Below, in pieces: positions 1 to 6,562 of a stretch of DNA of 40,000 nt. Origin of the DNA: Gilvimarinus polysaccharolyticus (GTDB taxonomy: Bacteria; Pseudomonadota; Gammaproteobacteria; Pseudomonadales; Cellvibrionaceae). The notes beneath the pieces were generated by a model. The model had not been told where the DNA came from and did no database searches. It was given only the letters and a program-made list of their open reading frames with translations. The translations under genes and the position numbers were made by a program. Location of the stretch: NCBI RefSeq assembly GCF_001187555.1, contig NZ_LFIJ01000002.1:1585720-1625719 (forward strand), given 5' to 3'. Numbering within the stretch: position 1 is the first letter of the stretch; each line of letters begins with the position of its first letter.

Positions 1-1
1 G

Positions 2-397
2 TGGCTAAAAAACGACATCATCGCCAACGATGGCAAGCGGAAACTCTTCTTTGAAGGTAAGTTGACAGACTGCCGACAGTGCGACCTTAAGCATCAGTGC
101 ATGCGCAACCCGAGTTCAGCCGATACGCGTGAAGGCCATGGTCGACAAGTCTCCATAACCTACACCAATGGCCGTACGGCGACCGACTGGATGAAACGTC
201 GTGTTGATAGCCAGTACGGAAAGGCGATTTACGGTCACCGCATGTCCACTGTTGAGCCTGTGTTCGGCAATATAGGCACTAATAAACGGTTGAACCGTTT
301 CTCTCTACGTGGAAAAACGAAAGTACAGGGTCAGTGGCGTTTGTTTTGCTTGGTGCATAACATTGAAAAGCTAATGAATTATGGAGCGATTGCTTAA
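2..397 (+). CDS. IS1182-family transposase, C-terminal part (5' end outside window)
   Basis: The open frame runs in from the left edge, so only the last ~131 residues are visible. A Cys-rich stretch (CRQCDLKHQC) is followed by TDWMKRRVDS, then VEPVFGNIGTNKRLNRF and a final QWRLFCLVHNIEKL. This is the pattern of the C-terminal third of IS1182-family DDE transposases, and the Glu of VEPVFGNI is the expected last catalytic acid. No frameshift is seen in the visible part. The 5' half and left IS end lie outside the window, so activity cannot be judged. The stop codon sits inside a 7-mer (GCTTAAC) that resembles an integron attC half-site. Confidence 0.9.
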   Translation, partial: WLKNDIIANDGKRKLFFEGKLTDCRQCDLKHQCMRNPSSADTREGHGRQVSITYTNGRTATDWMKRRVDSQYGKAIYGHRMSTVEPVFGNIGTNKRLNRFSLRGKTKVQGQWRLFCLVHNIEKLMNYGAIA

Positions 398-457
398 CCA
401 CAGTCTTATCCACAATTACCTCTGCGTTACCGCGCAGAATAAGTGATTATGTTAAGC
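392..457 (+). repeat. Inverted pair after the transposase: IS end or attC remnant
   Basis: GCTTAAC (392-398) and GTTAAGC (451-457) are exact reverse complements 66 bp apart. They enclose an inner CTGCG/CGCAG pair and a CTTAT/ATAAG pair. Size and core sequence (RYYYAAC...GTTRRRY) fit an attC site. A second overlapping pair, AACCACA (396-402) and TGTGGTT (461-467), would instead fit nested repeats at an IS end. I cannot choose between the two from one copy. Confidence 0.4.
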
Positions 458-553
458 GAATGTGGTTGAATGGTGATCAATATAAAACTAAAGGGCAGGC
501 TGAGATATGCGTTTTCGAAAAAACGTTTTTCTACAGTCTCGTTAGGAGGCAGC

Positions 554-919
554 ATGAATGTAGATCGTAGTATTCCCGGTTATGCTGTACGGGAGCAATG
601 GCCACGAAAGCCGGAGCTACCGTTTAAAGTTGACTATTTTGGCCGATATCGTGACGGTGGGGTGCAAGGCGGGACTTGCGCTCTAGACTTAAAAGACAAA
701 ACAAAATATAGATATACGTTTTTCTTTGAAAATAATTTGGGTCGTTTATGTTGGGGCGCTAGTTATGAAAAGGGAAATGACGCAGCCTTCATAAAAAAGG
801 GTTCGCAGTTTGAACTAGAGGTGTTTGCAGCAATCGAGCAAGCAGCAAAAAATCACGAAGACTGCGAAGAAATTTTGGAGTGTTTATCAACAGCAAAAAT
901 ATATACGGCCGTAGAGTAG
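554..919 (+). CDS. Cassette hypothetical protein, 121 aa
   Basis: I do not recognise the family. The open frame extends up to 470, but the ATG at 554 is preferred: GGAGG lies six bases upstream, and the earlier part reads through palindromic non-coding-like sequence. The protein looks soluble, with aromatic-rich segments such as YRYTFFFENNLGRLCWGASYEK and an acidic helix-like C-terminus, and has no signal peptide or membrane segment. It is the first visible cassette gene and is followed directly by an attC. A GTTAGGA at 541-547, just before the RBS, could be the core at the cassette's left edge, one base off consensus. Confidence 0.7.
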   Translation: MNVDRSIPGYAVREQWPRKPELPFKVDYFGRYRDGGVQGGTCALDLKDKTKYRYTFFFENNLGRLCWGASYEKGNDAAFIKKGSQFELEVFAAIEQAAKNHEDCEEILECLSTAKIYTAVE

Positions 920-920
920 C

Positions 921-1034
921 TCCTAACAAGTGTATGCACACGACAAAAACTGCGTCGCTCCGTTTGTGTATGGGCTTCGCCCATTTTACACAAACTCCAC
1001 GCTACAGTTTTTGCGTGTGATACAGGCGTTAGGT
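921..1034 (+). other. attC site 1 (114 bp)
   Basis: Left core TCCTAAC (921-927, first base off consensus) pairs with right core GTTAGGT (1028-1034). Inside, CAAAAACTG/CAGTTTTTG and GTTTGTGTA/TACACAAAC pair around a GGGC-TTC-GCCC tip. This is a long classical attC hairpin. Confidence 0.9.
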
Positions 1035-1047
1035 GCTCTCAGAGATT

Positions 1048-1431
1048 ATGCTAAATAGGCTATTTCGAAAATTTAAAAAATCTGATGGACCAGCAGATCC
1101 ACTAAATGGGTACGCGGTGGGTAAAGGGTATGAGTTACTAGTTTCTAAGCGGTCAGAAATTGTTGATTGGTCAATATGCCAAATTTGTCTAGACGTTATT
1201 GAAAACCGCAGAAAAAATGTACCTGATTCTTATTGGTGTTGTCCCGAATGTGCAAGCGAAGCAATTGAGTTGCCATACATGGCACTACAAGAATATTTAG
1301 CCAAAAATTCAACCGAATCTTTGCAAGGTCAGCTTCGGGAGTGGAAACAAAAAGATAATCTTGTTGCTTCTTATAAGCTGTTAAGAGAGAAGCGCTTGAG
1401 TAAATTAATAGAGTTGAGCAATGTCACCTAA
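1048..1431 (+). CDS. Cassette protein with putative zinc ribbon, 127 aa
   Basis: No family is recognised. A CQIC motif near residue 45 and a CCPEC motif about 20 residues later form a CxxC...CxxC pair of the zinc-ribbon kind. The N-terminus is Lys-rich and the C-terminal half is charged and helix-like. An in-frame GTG at 1033 would overlap the attC core, so the ATG at 1048 is preferred; neither has a strong Shine-Dalgarno. The TAA stop is part of the next attC core (ACCTAAC). Metal binding is inferred from Cys spacing only. Confidence 0.75.
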   Translation: MLNRLFRKFKKSDGPADPLNGYAVGKGYELLVSKRSEIVDWSICQICLDVIENRRKNVPDSYWCCPECASEAIELPYMALQEYLAKNSTESLQGQLREWKQKDNLVASYKLLREKRLSKLIELSNVT

Positions 1432-1539
1432 CAAAGCTGTCATAGGGACATTTTTTACTTCGCTCCGTTTTGGGGTGGCTTCGCCACTTTACCCCAAAAC
1501 TACACTACATAAAAAATGCCCCATACAGCGGCGTTAGGT
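1426..1539 (+). other. attC site 2 (114 bp)
   Basis: Cores ACCTAAC (1426-1432) and GTTAGGT (1533-1539) are exact reverse complements. The central stem TTTTGGGGT...ACCCCAAAA is capped by GGC-TT-CGCC-like sequence, closely resembling the tips of sites 1 and 7. Confidence 0.93.
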
Positions 1540-1550
1540 GAAGGAACATC

Positions 1551-2081
1551 ATGATCCAAGATAGAATTGAAGGCACATTCAGAGATGGAAAAAGGCTCCC
1601 AAAAGCCATAGCTCATATCTGCGATTTTCTAGATAAGCATGACTACCCAATCAGTGGCTGTTTTGAACTATCGGCTATTGGCATGGATAGCATGGATTAT
1701 TGGTTCAGAAATAATCCTCAAGCAGTGGATTCTCTAATTCCTTTTGGGCGCGGTGCTTGCGGCGATGTTTATTGCGTTTGGCTCACAGATAATTTACCTG
1801 CAGAATCAGCTCCTATCGTCATGTTTGGCTCAGAGGGTGAACTTTCTGTTTTAGCTAAAACATCTGAAGATTTTTGTAAATTACTTTGTCTCGGCTACTC
1901 AGAAGTAGGTTTAGAGGACCACTCTAAACCTGGGGATGATTTTGAAAAAACTGAACCTTTTAGAAGTTACATTATGAATATTTATAGTTTTACATTGCCA
2001 GATACCGGAGATGCCATTATTAATTCTGCAAATAAAGCATTTCCAAACTTCAAAGAATGGGAAGCCAAATATGCAAATTAG
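1551..2081 (+). CDS. SUKH / SMI1-KNR4-like cassette protein, 176 aa
   Basis: Residues ~60-125 carry the pattern typical of SMI1/KNR4 (SUKH) domains: LIPFGRGACGDVYCVWL, then PIVMFGSEGELSVLAKTSEDFCKLL. SUKH proteins are known mainly as immunity proteins against contact-dependent or polymorphic toxins. There is a good start, with GAAGGA about six bases before the ATG. No toxin gene is adjacent, so it would act as an orphan immunity protein if functional. The family call rests on motif pattern alone. Flanked by attC sites 2 and 3. Confidence 0.75.
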   Translation: MIQDRIEGTFRDGKRLPKAIAHICDFLDKHDYPISGCFELSAIGMDSMDYWFRNNPQAVDSLIPFGRGACGDVYCVWLTDNLPAESAPIVMFGSEGELSVLAKTSEDFCKLLCLGYSEVGLEDHSKPGDDFEKTEPFRSYIMNIYSFTLPDTGDAIINSANKAFPNFKEWEAKYAN

Positions 2082-2086
2082 TAATC

Positions 2087-2184
2087 ACCTAACAAGTCAA
2101 AGCACTCGGACATGGTAAAGCTGTCACCTTTTTTGTTCCAAAAAATCCGCCAACTTCACCATGCCGGTGTTTGAGGCGTTAAGT
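2087..2184 (+). other. attC site 3 (98 bp)
   Basis: Cores ACCTAAC (2087-2093) and GTTAAGT (2178-2184). The inner stem is built on TTTTTTG...CAAAAAA-like repeats. It shares layout with sites 4 and 5 (GTCAC...CTTTTT...AAAAAG...CGCCA). Confidence 0.88.
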
Positions 2185-2204
2185 GGCAATGAGGGAATCG
2201 TAGA

Positions 2205-2411
2205 ATGTCATTTTCAGATTTATTGAAAGAGAATGGATGGAATGAAAATGTTCCGAATGTGAAGTACTCTAAGAGCGATTGGAATTTAACTTACGATACG
2301 AGTTCCTGGATTGAAGTAGGTACAACTAGAACTCCAAGAGTATTCGATATTCCAGTGCCTGAAGAAAATAGAGAACAGTGGACGTTAAACTTAATAACTC
2401 ATTTGTGTTAA
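2205..2411 (+). CDS. Small cassette hypothetical protein, 68 aa
   Basis: This short soluble protein has no recognisable family. Trp residues are regularly spaced (GWNENV, DWNL, SWIEV, QWTL). A GAGGGA ribosome-binding site stands ~10 bases before the ATG. Unlike most cassettes here, about 60 bases of AT-rich sequence separate its stop from the following attC. It may be a truncated relative of a longer protein, since it ends abruptly at NLITHLC, but no frameshifted continuation is evident. Confidence 0.55.
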   Translation: MSFSDLLKENGWNENVPNVKYSKSDWNLTYDTSSWIEVGTTRTPRVFDIPVPEENREQWTLNLITHLC

Positions 2412-2470
2412 TCTGATGATAGAATTCATAGCAAGTAGTTTTATCTTAAATTTATAATTGTGCTAATAGC

Positions 2471-2571
2471 ACTTAACAAGGCGCTAAACCTGATTACCAA
2501 AAGCGTCACTTCTTTTGCAGAAAACGCAAAAGAATCGCCACTTCCGGCAACAGGTTGGCTTGGCGTTATGC
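2471..2571 (+). other. attC site 4 (101 bp)
   Basis: Cores ACTTAAC (2471-2477) and GTTATGC (2565-2571). The central stem TTCTTTTGC...GCAAAAGAA is perfect. Outer arms ACCTG...CAGGT also pair. Confidence 0.9.
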
Positions 2572-2578
2572 ATAAAAA

Positions 2579-3061
2579 ATGAAACCTGACATCTATCTAT
2601 ACAACGAAACTGATAAGGGATTTGAACTATACCTCGGTGAATGTTCAACCCAAGAAGGTTTATCCTTATTTGATCAAAAAACTGAACTATCGATTGTTAG
2701 TTTTGGGGCAACGTCTTATAAAAAATACGGGTGGGCTACAGAGAGTGAAATACCTTCATTAAAAAGTGTCGAAGCAGTATTGAACTTCCTCGAATCAGAA
2801 GGTGATGTTGGTCTTGTTGAGTTCGAGGCAGAGCTTCCTGAAATAGGTTCCTTCAGTTCGCATGATGATGGCGAGTGTCACTTTATTATGAAATCTAAGC
2901 ATAGTTGTATTTCTGCATTAAAGGTTGCGCTACCATCTCAGTACAGCGATATGCTTATTAATAAATTAGTTAGTAATCCCGGTTTGTATTTTACGTGTAG
3001 CAACTCTGGGGTGGTAATAAAATATGGGGCATTCGATGAGTTTATTGCAAAAAATGCATAA
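2579..3061 (+). CDS. Cassette hypothetical protein, 160 aa
   Basis: No family is recognised. It is a soluble, acidic protein with alternating beta-like segments and a region GVVIKYGAFDEFIAKNA at the end. The start at 2579 is only eight bases after the attC core and lacks a Shine-Dalgarno. An ATG inside the core (2568) is closed by a stop after four codons, so initiation may depend on read-through or re-initiation. The TAA stop lies in the next core (GCATAAC). Confidence 0.7.
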   Translation: MKPDIYLYNETDKGFELYLGECSTQEGLSLFDQKTELSIVSFGATSYKKYGWATESEIPSLKSVEAVLNFLESEGDVGLVEFEAELPEIGSFSSHDDGECHFIMKSKHSCISALKVALPSQYSDMLINKLVSNPGLYFTCSNSGVVIKYGAFDEFIAKNA

Positions 3062-3151
3062 CAAACAGCTCCACCGGACTCCGCAAACTGTCACGCTTTT
3101 TGTACCAAAAAGCCCGCCAATTTGCTCCGCGCGGTGAGCTGGGCGTTAAGC
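3056..3151 (+). other. attC site 5 (96 bp)
   Basis: Cores GCATAAC (3056-3062) and GTTAAGC (3145-3151). The inner stem CTTTTTG...CAAAAAG and outer AGCTC...GAGCT pairs make the hairpin. Same structural type as sites 3 and 4. Confidence 0.88.
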
Positions 3152-3160
3152 ATACAAAAT

Positions 3161-3490
3161 ATGAAACGGACTCTAGCAATAATTCTGACAGTTTTATTGG
3201 TCTCCTGTGGAGATGATGCAATAGTGCATCGCTCAGGCGAATCAACTACTACCAAAGTGGTTGCTCTTACATCTGAAAATGAAATCTTTGTTCAGGGGGT
3301 AGAGAATCCGATGTCCATGGCTGAATTTGATCGTTATCTTTCAAAGCTAATATCTGGCAACGAATCATTTAGCTTTGTAATCCAGTCCAGTTTGGGTGCT
3401 GATAGTGAGGTTACAAGAGACATAGTTGAGTTTATTCAAAAACACGGCGTTCCTAAACGTCATATTGCGGTGGCCAAGCCAAATGCTTAA
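3161..3490 (+). CDS. Small cassette lipoprotein, 109 aa
   Basis: The signal peptide MKRTLAIILTVLLVSC ends in a lipobox with Cys16 as the lipidation site; Asp at +3 does not rule out either membrane. The mature part has a short linker, then RYLSKLISGNESFSFVIQ and IVEFIQKHGVPKRHIAVAK. The latter loosely recalls the C-terminal fold of ExbD/TolR-type or secretin-associated proteins, but this is weak. The start is the ATG at 3161, not the TTG inside the attC. The stop lies in the next attC core. Confidence 0.7.
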   Translation: MKRTLAIILTVLLVSCGDDAIVHRSGESTTTKVVALTSENEIFVQGVENPMSMAEFDRYLSKLISGNESFSFVIQSSLGADSEVTRDIVEFIQKHGVPKRHIAVAKPNA

Positions 3491-3568
3491 CAAGGCGGTT
3501 TTGTCGCCTTCGGCTGGGACTGCCATTCCGCTGGCGCTCCATGTCAGCCCCAAACCGCGGCGTTATAC
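3485..3568 (+). other. attC site 6 (84 bp)
   Basis: Cores GCTTAAC (3485-3491) and GTTATAC (3562-3568). Inner arms GGCGGTTT...AAACCGC and GGCTGGGACTG...CAGCCCC pair imperfectly. Confidence 0.88.
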
Positions 3569-3580
3569 GCAAGGAAGTAA

Positions 3581-4033
3581 ATGAAGATAGCAATATCCAT
3601 TATTATTTTTCTAGTATTGATGACTCCCCTTACATGTCAGATTTTAGAAAATCCTTCACGTTATTTTGAGAGTTACAGCCCTCAAATACATAACGGTAAC
3701 TGGATACCAAATATCTTCCCTAACGACATATCGTCAATCCACGAAACACACAATATTGATACAAATGAAGTATGGCTACGTTTCGAAACTAATACGTTAA
3801 AAGTCAGCACTAAAAACTTTGTAAAATTAGCCTCTGATGAAATAATAAATTTAAAAATAAGACAGCCATTCATGGCATCATGGTGGTTCGACGGCATCAT
3901 AGACCAGCAACCGTCTAATGACACAGTTTTATATGCCAATGTTTACAAAGGTAGTTGCGGTACAAATAAGGTTGCTTTTTTAGCGGTATCAAAAACAAGT
4001 AATATCAACTATTGGTGGTGTCAAAGTGAGTAA
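3581..4033 (+). CDS. Exported cassette hypothetical protein, 150 aa
   Basis: A hydrophobic N-terminus (MKIAISIIIFLVLMTPLTC) reads as a signal sequence or membrane anchor; the Cys could be a weak lipobox. The remainder is polar with several Trp and two late Cys (GSCGTNK, WWCQSE) that could form a disulfide outside the cytoplasm. No family is recognised. AAGGAAG lies just before the ATG. It is markedly AT-rich compared with the core genome. Confidence 0.72.
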   Translation: MKIAISIIIFLVLMTPLTCQILENPSRYFESYSPQIHNGNWIPNIFPNDISSIHETHNIDTNEVWLRFETNTLKVSTKNFVKLASDEIINLKIRQPFMASWWFDGIIDQQPSNDTVLYANVYKGSCGTNKVAFLAVSKTSNINYWWCQSE

Positions 4034-4148
4034 GCATGACAAGCGCAAGCACAGCAGGACTGCCAACTGCTTGCGCCTTTTGGCATGGCTTCGCCATTTT
4101 ACGCCAAAAGCCACAATCAATTGTCAGTCCGTGTTGCGGGCGTTATGT
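4034..4148 (+). other. attC site 7 (115 bp), variant left core
   Basis: The left core is GCATGAC (4034-4040), a G in place of the usual A of the conserved AAC. The right core is GTTATGT (4142-4148). Inner stem TTTTGGC/GCCAAAA is capped by GGC-TT-CGCC, and outer arms GGACTG...CAGTCC pair. Confidence 0.85.
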
Positions 4149-4459
4149 TCTTTGATATGAAGAAAATCGGATCAACTAGTATTAGCTATGTTTCCTACTC
4201 AGCAGGGGTATTGCTGTTATGTTGGGCATCTACCTACTCGCAATTTCATTCTCTTCATGCTGGCCAAGAGTCTGCTTGTTTTTATTTATACCTTAGCGGA
4301 AACCTAGCTATTTTTATCGGATGCCTTTTATACGATTGTAAAATTCAACTAATAGAAGGAAGATTCGTACACATTTCGTATTGTATATTCAAGTCACTTA
4401 TTCTATTTGTGGTCACGAATTTTGTTGTACTCATTATAGCGAATGCTTTATGGGCATAA
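4145..4459 (+). CDS. Small cassette membrane protein, 104 aa
   Basis: Three hydrophobic stretches are visible (about residues 15-32, 43-61 and 78-103), so this is a likely three-pass inner-membrane protein. No family is recognised. The ATG at 4145 lies inside the attC right core (GTTATGT) and is in frame; a second ATG at 4157 is also possible. Neither has a clear Shine-Dalgarno. The open frame upstream of 4145 is only attC sequence and is excluded. Neighbour of another small three-helix membrane cassette. Confidence 0.65.
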   Translation: MFFDMKKIGSTSISYVSYSAGVLLLCWASTYSQFHSLHAGQESACFYLYLSGNLAIFIGCLLYDCKIQLIEGRFVHISYCIFKSLILFVVTNFVVLIIANALWA

Positions 4460-4460
4460 A

Positions 4461-4532
4461 ACATAACAAACGCGTTCAGCATGCCGCTGTCGCGGCGGGA
4501 CCTGCGCTACGCTCCGGCCCCTGGCGTTATGT
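4461..4532 (+). other. attC site 8 (72 bp)
   Basis: Cores ACATAAC (4461-4467) and GTTATGT (4526-4532) are exact reverse complements. The short GC-rich interior (CGCTGTCGCGGCG... CTCCGGCCCC) gives a compact hairpin. Confidence 0.9.
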
Positions 4533-4846
4533 GTCGGCACATGAATAGAGTTCATATTGCAATCTTAGCACCAGCTCTATCTGGGGTGGCCTTGGTTCCA
4601 CTGGTTTTCGTCAATCTGAGTCAGTTTCATTCTGGTTCTATTGAAGTCGGCAGTATGCTTGGTCGTGAGCTACCAGTTGTAATGTTCGGCCTTGTAAGCA
4701 GCTTGGCGCTGTTCGTTATGGCAATAGTATGGCTTTTCAAAAAGCAATGGCTCAAGTCACTGGGTTCGGCTATAAGCATATTGGTCTTTTTCGTGTGTTT
4801 TATTGTTGCGGGGTCAATTGGTGGGGTATTCTTAAATGCAACGTAG
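4529..4846 (+). CDS. Small cassette membrane protein, 105 aa
   Basis: Three membrane segments are predicted by eye (approximately residues 8-27, 46-68 and 78-100), with FKKQWLK between the last two. No family is recognised. The ATG at 4529 is provided by the attC core (GTTATGT) in frame; the ATG at 4541 (MNRV...) is an equally good start. Sequence before 4529 belongs to the attC. It resembles the previous cassette in size and topology but not in sequence. Confidence 0.65.
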   Translation: MCRHMNRVHIAILAPALSGVALVPLVFVNLSQFHSGSIEVGSMLGRELPVVMFGLVSSLALFVMAIVWLFKKQWLKSLGSAISILVFFVCFIVAGSIGGVFLNAT

Positions 4847-4855
4847 CAGCGTCAC

Positions 4856-4927
4856 ACATAACAAGCGTAAACAGGCGGAAAAATTACTCGCTGCGCTCCC
4901 AATTTCCCGCTGTTGCGGGCGTTATGT
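4856..4927 (+). other. attC site 9 (72 bp)
   Basis: Cores ACATAAC (4856-4862) and GTTATGT (4921-4927) are exact reverse complements. Inner arms GGCGGAAAAATT...AATTTCCCGC pair, with the loop in CTCGCTGCGCTCCC. Confidence 0.92.
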
Positions 4928-4933
4928 TTTTCT

Positions 4934-5371
4934 ATGATCATAGACCGTGTACGAAAATTACCTGAGGACTTTCATCTCCTACTAGAAGAGAGCTTGATGG
5001 CAAAATTTGGAGCGATTGAAAGGCTTCAAAATTCGTATATTGACGGTACGAATACCTTTTCACGGCCAGGAGAAGGGCTATTCGTGGTTAGACTAGGCAG
5101 TAAACTTGTTGGCATCTGTGGTCTAAATATTGATCCATACCAAGAATCCGCTGAAGTAGGAAGGTTGCGTCACTTATATGTAGCTGAAACGCATCGTCTG
5201 AAAGGAGTTGGGAGAAAGTTAGTCTCGGAAGTCGAAGTCCACGCTCAAGGCACTTTCGACAGCCTTCAGCTTTATACAAGTGACCCGAAATCAAGTGCAT
5301 TCTATTTAGCCCTAGGTTATAAAAAAGGCGGCATAGGAAAGGCTTCACATGCCAAACAACTTCAAACATAA
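4934..5371 (+). CDS. GNAT-family N-acetyltransferase, 145 aa
   Basis: The GNAT fold is supported by GLFVVRLGSKLVGICGLN (strands 2-4), then RLRHLYVAETHRLKGVGRKLV, where RLKGVG is the acetyl-CoA pyrophosphate-binding motif A. SSAFYLALGYKKGG is the usual motif B end. Such enzymes move an acetyl group from acetyl-CoA to an amine; the substrate cannot be read from sequence. Acetyltransferases are common integron cargo, but this one does not match an aminoglycoside class I recognise. ATG at 4934 is chosen because the TTG at 4913 lies within attC site 9. Confidence 0.88.
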   Translation: MIIDRVRKLPEDFHLLLEESLMAKFGAIERLQNSYIDGTNTFSRPGEGLFVVRLGSKLVGICGLNIDPYQESAEVGRLRHLYVAETHRLKGVGRKLVSEVEVHAQGTFDSLQLYTSDPKSSAFYLALGYKKGGIGKASHAKQLQT

Positions 5372-5464
5372 CAATCGTATCATGTCGCCACTTCGTGGCT
5401 GGAACGGCTTACACTTCGTTCGTTCCTCGCTACGTTATAGCCGCCCCATATGCGGGCGTTATAC
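5366..5464 (+). other. attC site 10 (99 bp)
   Basis: Cores ACATAAC (5366-5372) and GTTATAC (5458-5464). The interior contains GGAACG...CGTTCC arms. An internal GTTATAG at 5434 could be a second, nested core. Confidence 0.85.
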
Positions 5465-5496
5465 AACAAAAACTAAAGTCATAAAGGAATATAAAT

Positions 5497-5991
5497 ATGC
5501 CTGAAGCATTTGGAACACTTGTAATCAAAGCACCTGAAAGGATCTTACAAGGTCTTTCTAAGAGTGATGATGGTGTAGGCTGGGATGCAATGACAGAGCT
5601 TTTTAAGTTTTCTGGAATTGATTCTATTAAAAACAGCCATGATATGCTTGAGTATGCCTACGAAGGTGAAGATTTTTCCCATGAAGGAATTGAGCTGCGT
5701 GCAGGGCTTCTGGAGGTTGTAATTTTCGGTGATGAATGGATGTATATTGCCCAGGCGTTAATAAAAAAGGGAAAGAATATCGACATCTACGGAAGAATTT
5801 CACATGAGCATGGGGTGACTGAGTTTTATGCGTTCAATGATGAGGGCGTTTCATATTTAGAGTCGATAGACTACGAAGGCGATGTAAATGTTGACCGAGA
5901 AGATGAGATCGTTGCAGAGTGGTTAAGTAAAGTACCGAATAATGTAAAGAAAGTATTTCCTGAAGCATTCATAGATAGTGATTCCGAATAA
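5497..5991 (+). CDS. Acidic cassette hypothetical protein, 164 aa
   Basis: A soluble, strongly acidic protein with no family I recognise. The region GLLEVVIFGDEWMYIAQALIKKGKNIDIYGRISHEHGVTEFYAFNDEG is a plausible alpha/beta core. AAAGGAATATAAAT gives a good ribosome-binding site 10 bases before the ATG. Small acidic cassette proteins are often immunity or antitoxin-like, but nothing specific shows this here. Its stop is six bases before a very short attC. Confidence 0.72.
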   Translation: MPEAFGTLVIKAPERILQGLSKSDDGVGWDAMTELFKFSGIDSIKNSHDMLEYAYEGEDFSHEGIELRAGLLEVVIFGDEWMYIAQALIKKGKNIDIYGRISHEHGVTEFYAFNDEGVSYLESIDYEGDVNVDREDEIVAEWLSKVPNNVKKVFPEAFIDSDSE

Positions 5992-5996
5992 AAACT

Positions 5997-6045
5997 GTAT
6001 AACAAACCTATAAACAAAAACGCCAAAAAGTGGCGCTTGTTATAG
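5997..6045 (+). other. attC-like site 11, very compact (49 bp)
   Basis: GTATAAC (5997-6003) pairs with GTTATAG (6039-6045), extended to TATAACAA/TTGTTATA, with an inner CGCCA/TGGCG stem around AAAAG. The last base of the right core is G, not the usual pyrimidine. A nearby ATTAAGC (6050-6056) is an alternative right core. Confidence 0.6.
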
Positions 6046-6105
6046 GAGCATTAAGCGTCAGTTCATTTTTTAGCAGGATAATGTCAATTTTTAAAAGGAG
6101 TTTTT

Positions 6106-6477
6106 ATGTATAAATATCTCATGACAGTATTGGTATTGCTGGCTGGTTTTTCTGCTTACTCAGCCAATAAAAATTTCACTTATTTGGTCGCATATGAAAG
6201 TGAAGGATTTGCGTCCACGCAAATGTACAATGTAGAAGTCACTTCAGAGTTCAAGGAGACGGTGGCGCTCGATGGTGGGTACACCTTGGAAGTAGTTGGT
6301 TCCTTTTCTGGGGTATCTACGGTGTTAAAAAGTCCATCTGGTGAAATCAAGCTGGTTACGGATCAAAGTACCAACGTTTCTCTTAATGGGAACTTCTTTC
6401 TTATTTGTAGCGAAAGCGGTGTTACTAAGCGCATAAGTCCAATTCCAGAAGAGTTGCCGTCCTGCAATCCCACTTAG
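6106..6477 (+). CDS. Secreted/periplasmic cassette protein, 123 aa
   Basis: A clear Sec signal peptide (MYKYLMTVLVLLAGFSAYSA, probable cleavage after AYSA) precedes a ~103-residue mature domain rich in beta-like alternation and Thr/Ser. It has one Cys at FLICSESG and one near the end (SCNPT) that could pair. No family is recognised. AAAAGGAG eight bases before the ATG is the strongest ribosome-binding site in the array. The TAG stop lies inside the next attC core (ACTTAGC). Confidence 0.75.
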   Translation: MYKYLMTVLVLLAGFSAYSANKNFTYLVAYESEGFASTQMYNVEVTSEFKETVALDGGYTLEVVGSFSGVSTVLKSPSGEIKLVTDQSTNVSLNGNFFLICSESGVTKRISPIPEELPSCNPT

Positions 6478-6552
6478 CAAGCAAATCATGTACGCGCGTT
6501 TCACGCGCTGGACGCCCTCCTGCCTCGGGCGTCGCATATTTGGGCGTTATGT
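6472..6552 (+). other. attC site 12 (81 bp), variant left core
   Basis: The left core ACTTAGC (6472-6478) has G in place of A in the conserved AAC; the right core GTTATGT (6546-6552) is intact. Inner arms GCGCG/CGCGC and GACGCCC...GGGCGTC pair strongly. Confidence 0.82.
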
Positions 6553-6562
6553 TTTCTAGGTG

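Noticed and set aside
470-553. Upstream extension of the first cassette gene to the ATG at 470
   Set aside because: It reads through palindromic, non-coding-like sequence, while the ATG at 554 has a GGAGG at proper spacing.
921-1034. Intergenic palindromes as ordinary intrinsic terminators
   Set aside because: The recurring RYYYAAC/GTTRRRY flanks, size and position after every small gene fit attC sites; they lack U-tracts.
4934-5371. GNAT cassette as an aminoglycoside acetyltransferase
   Set aside because: Only general GNAT motifs are visible; nothing resembles a known AAC class, so no resistance claim is made.
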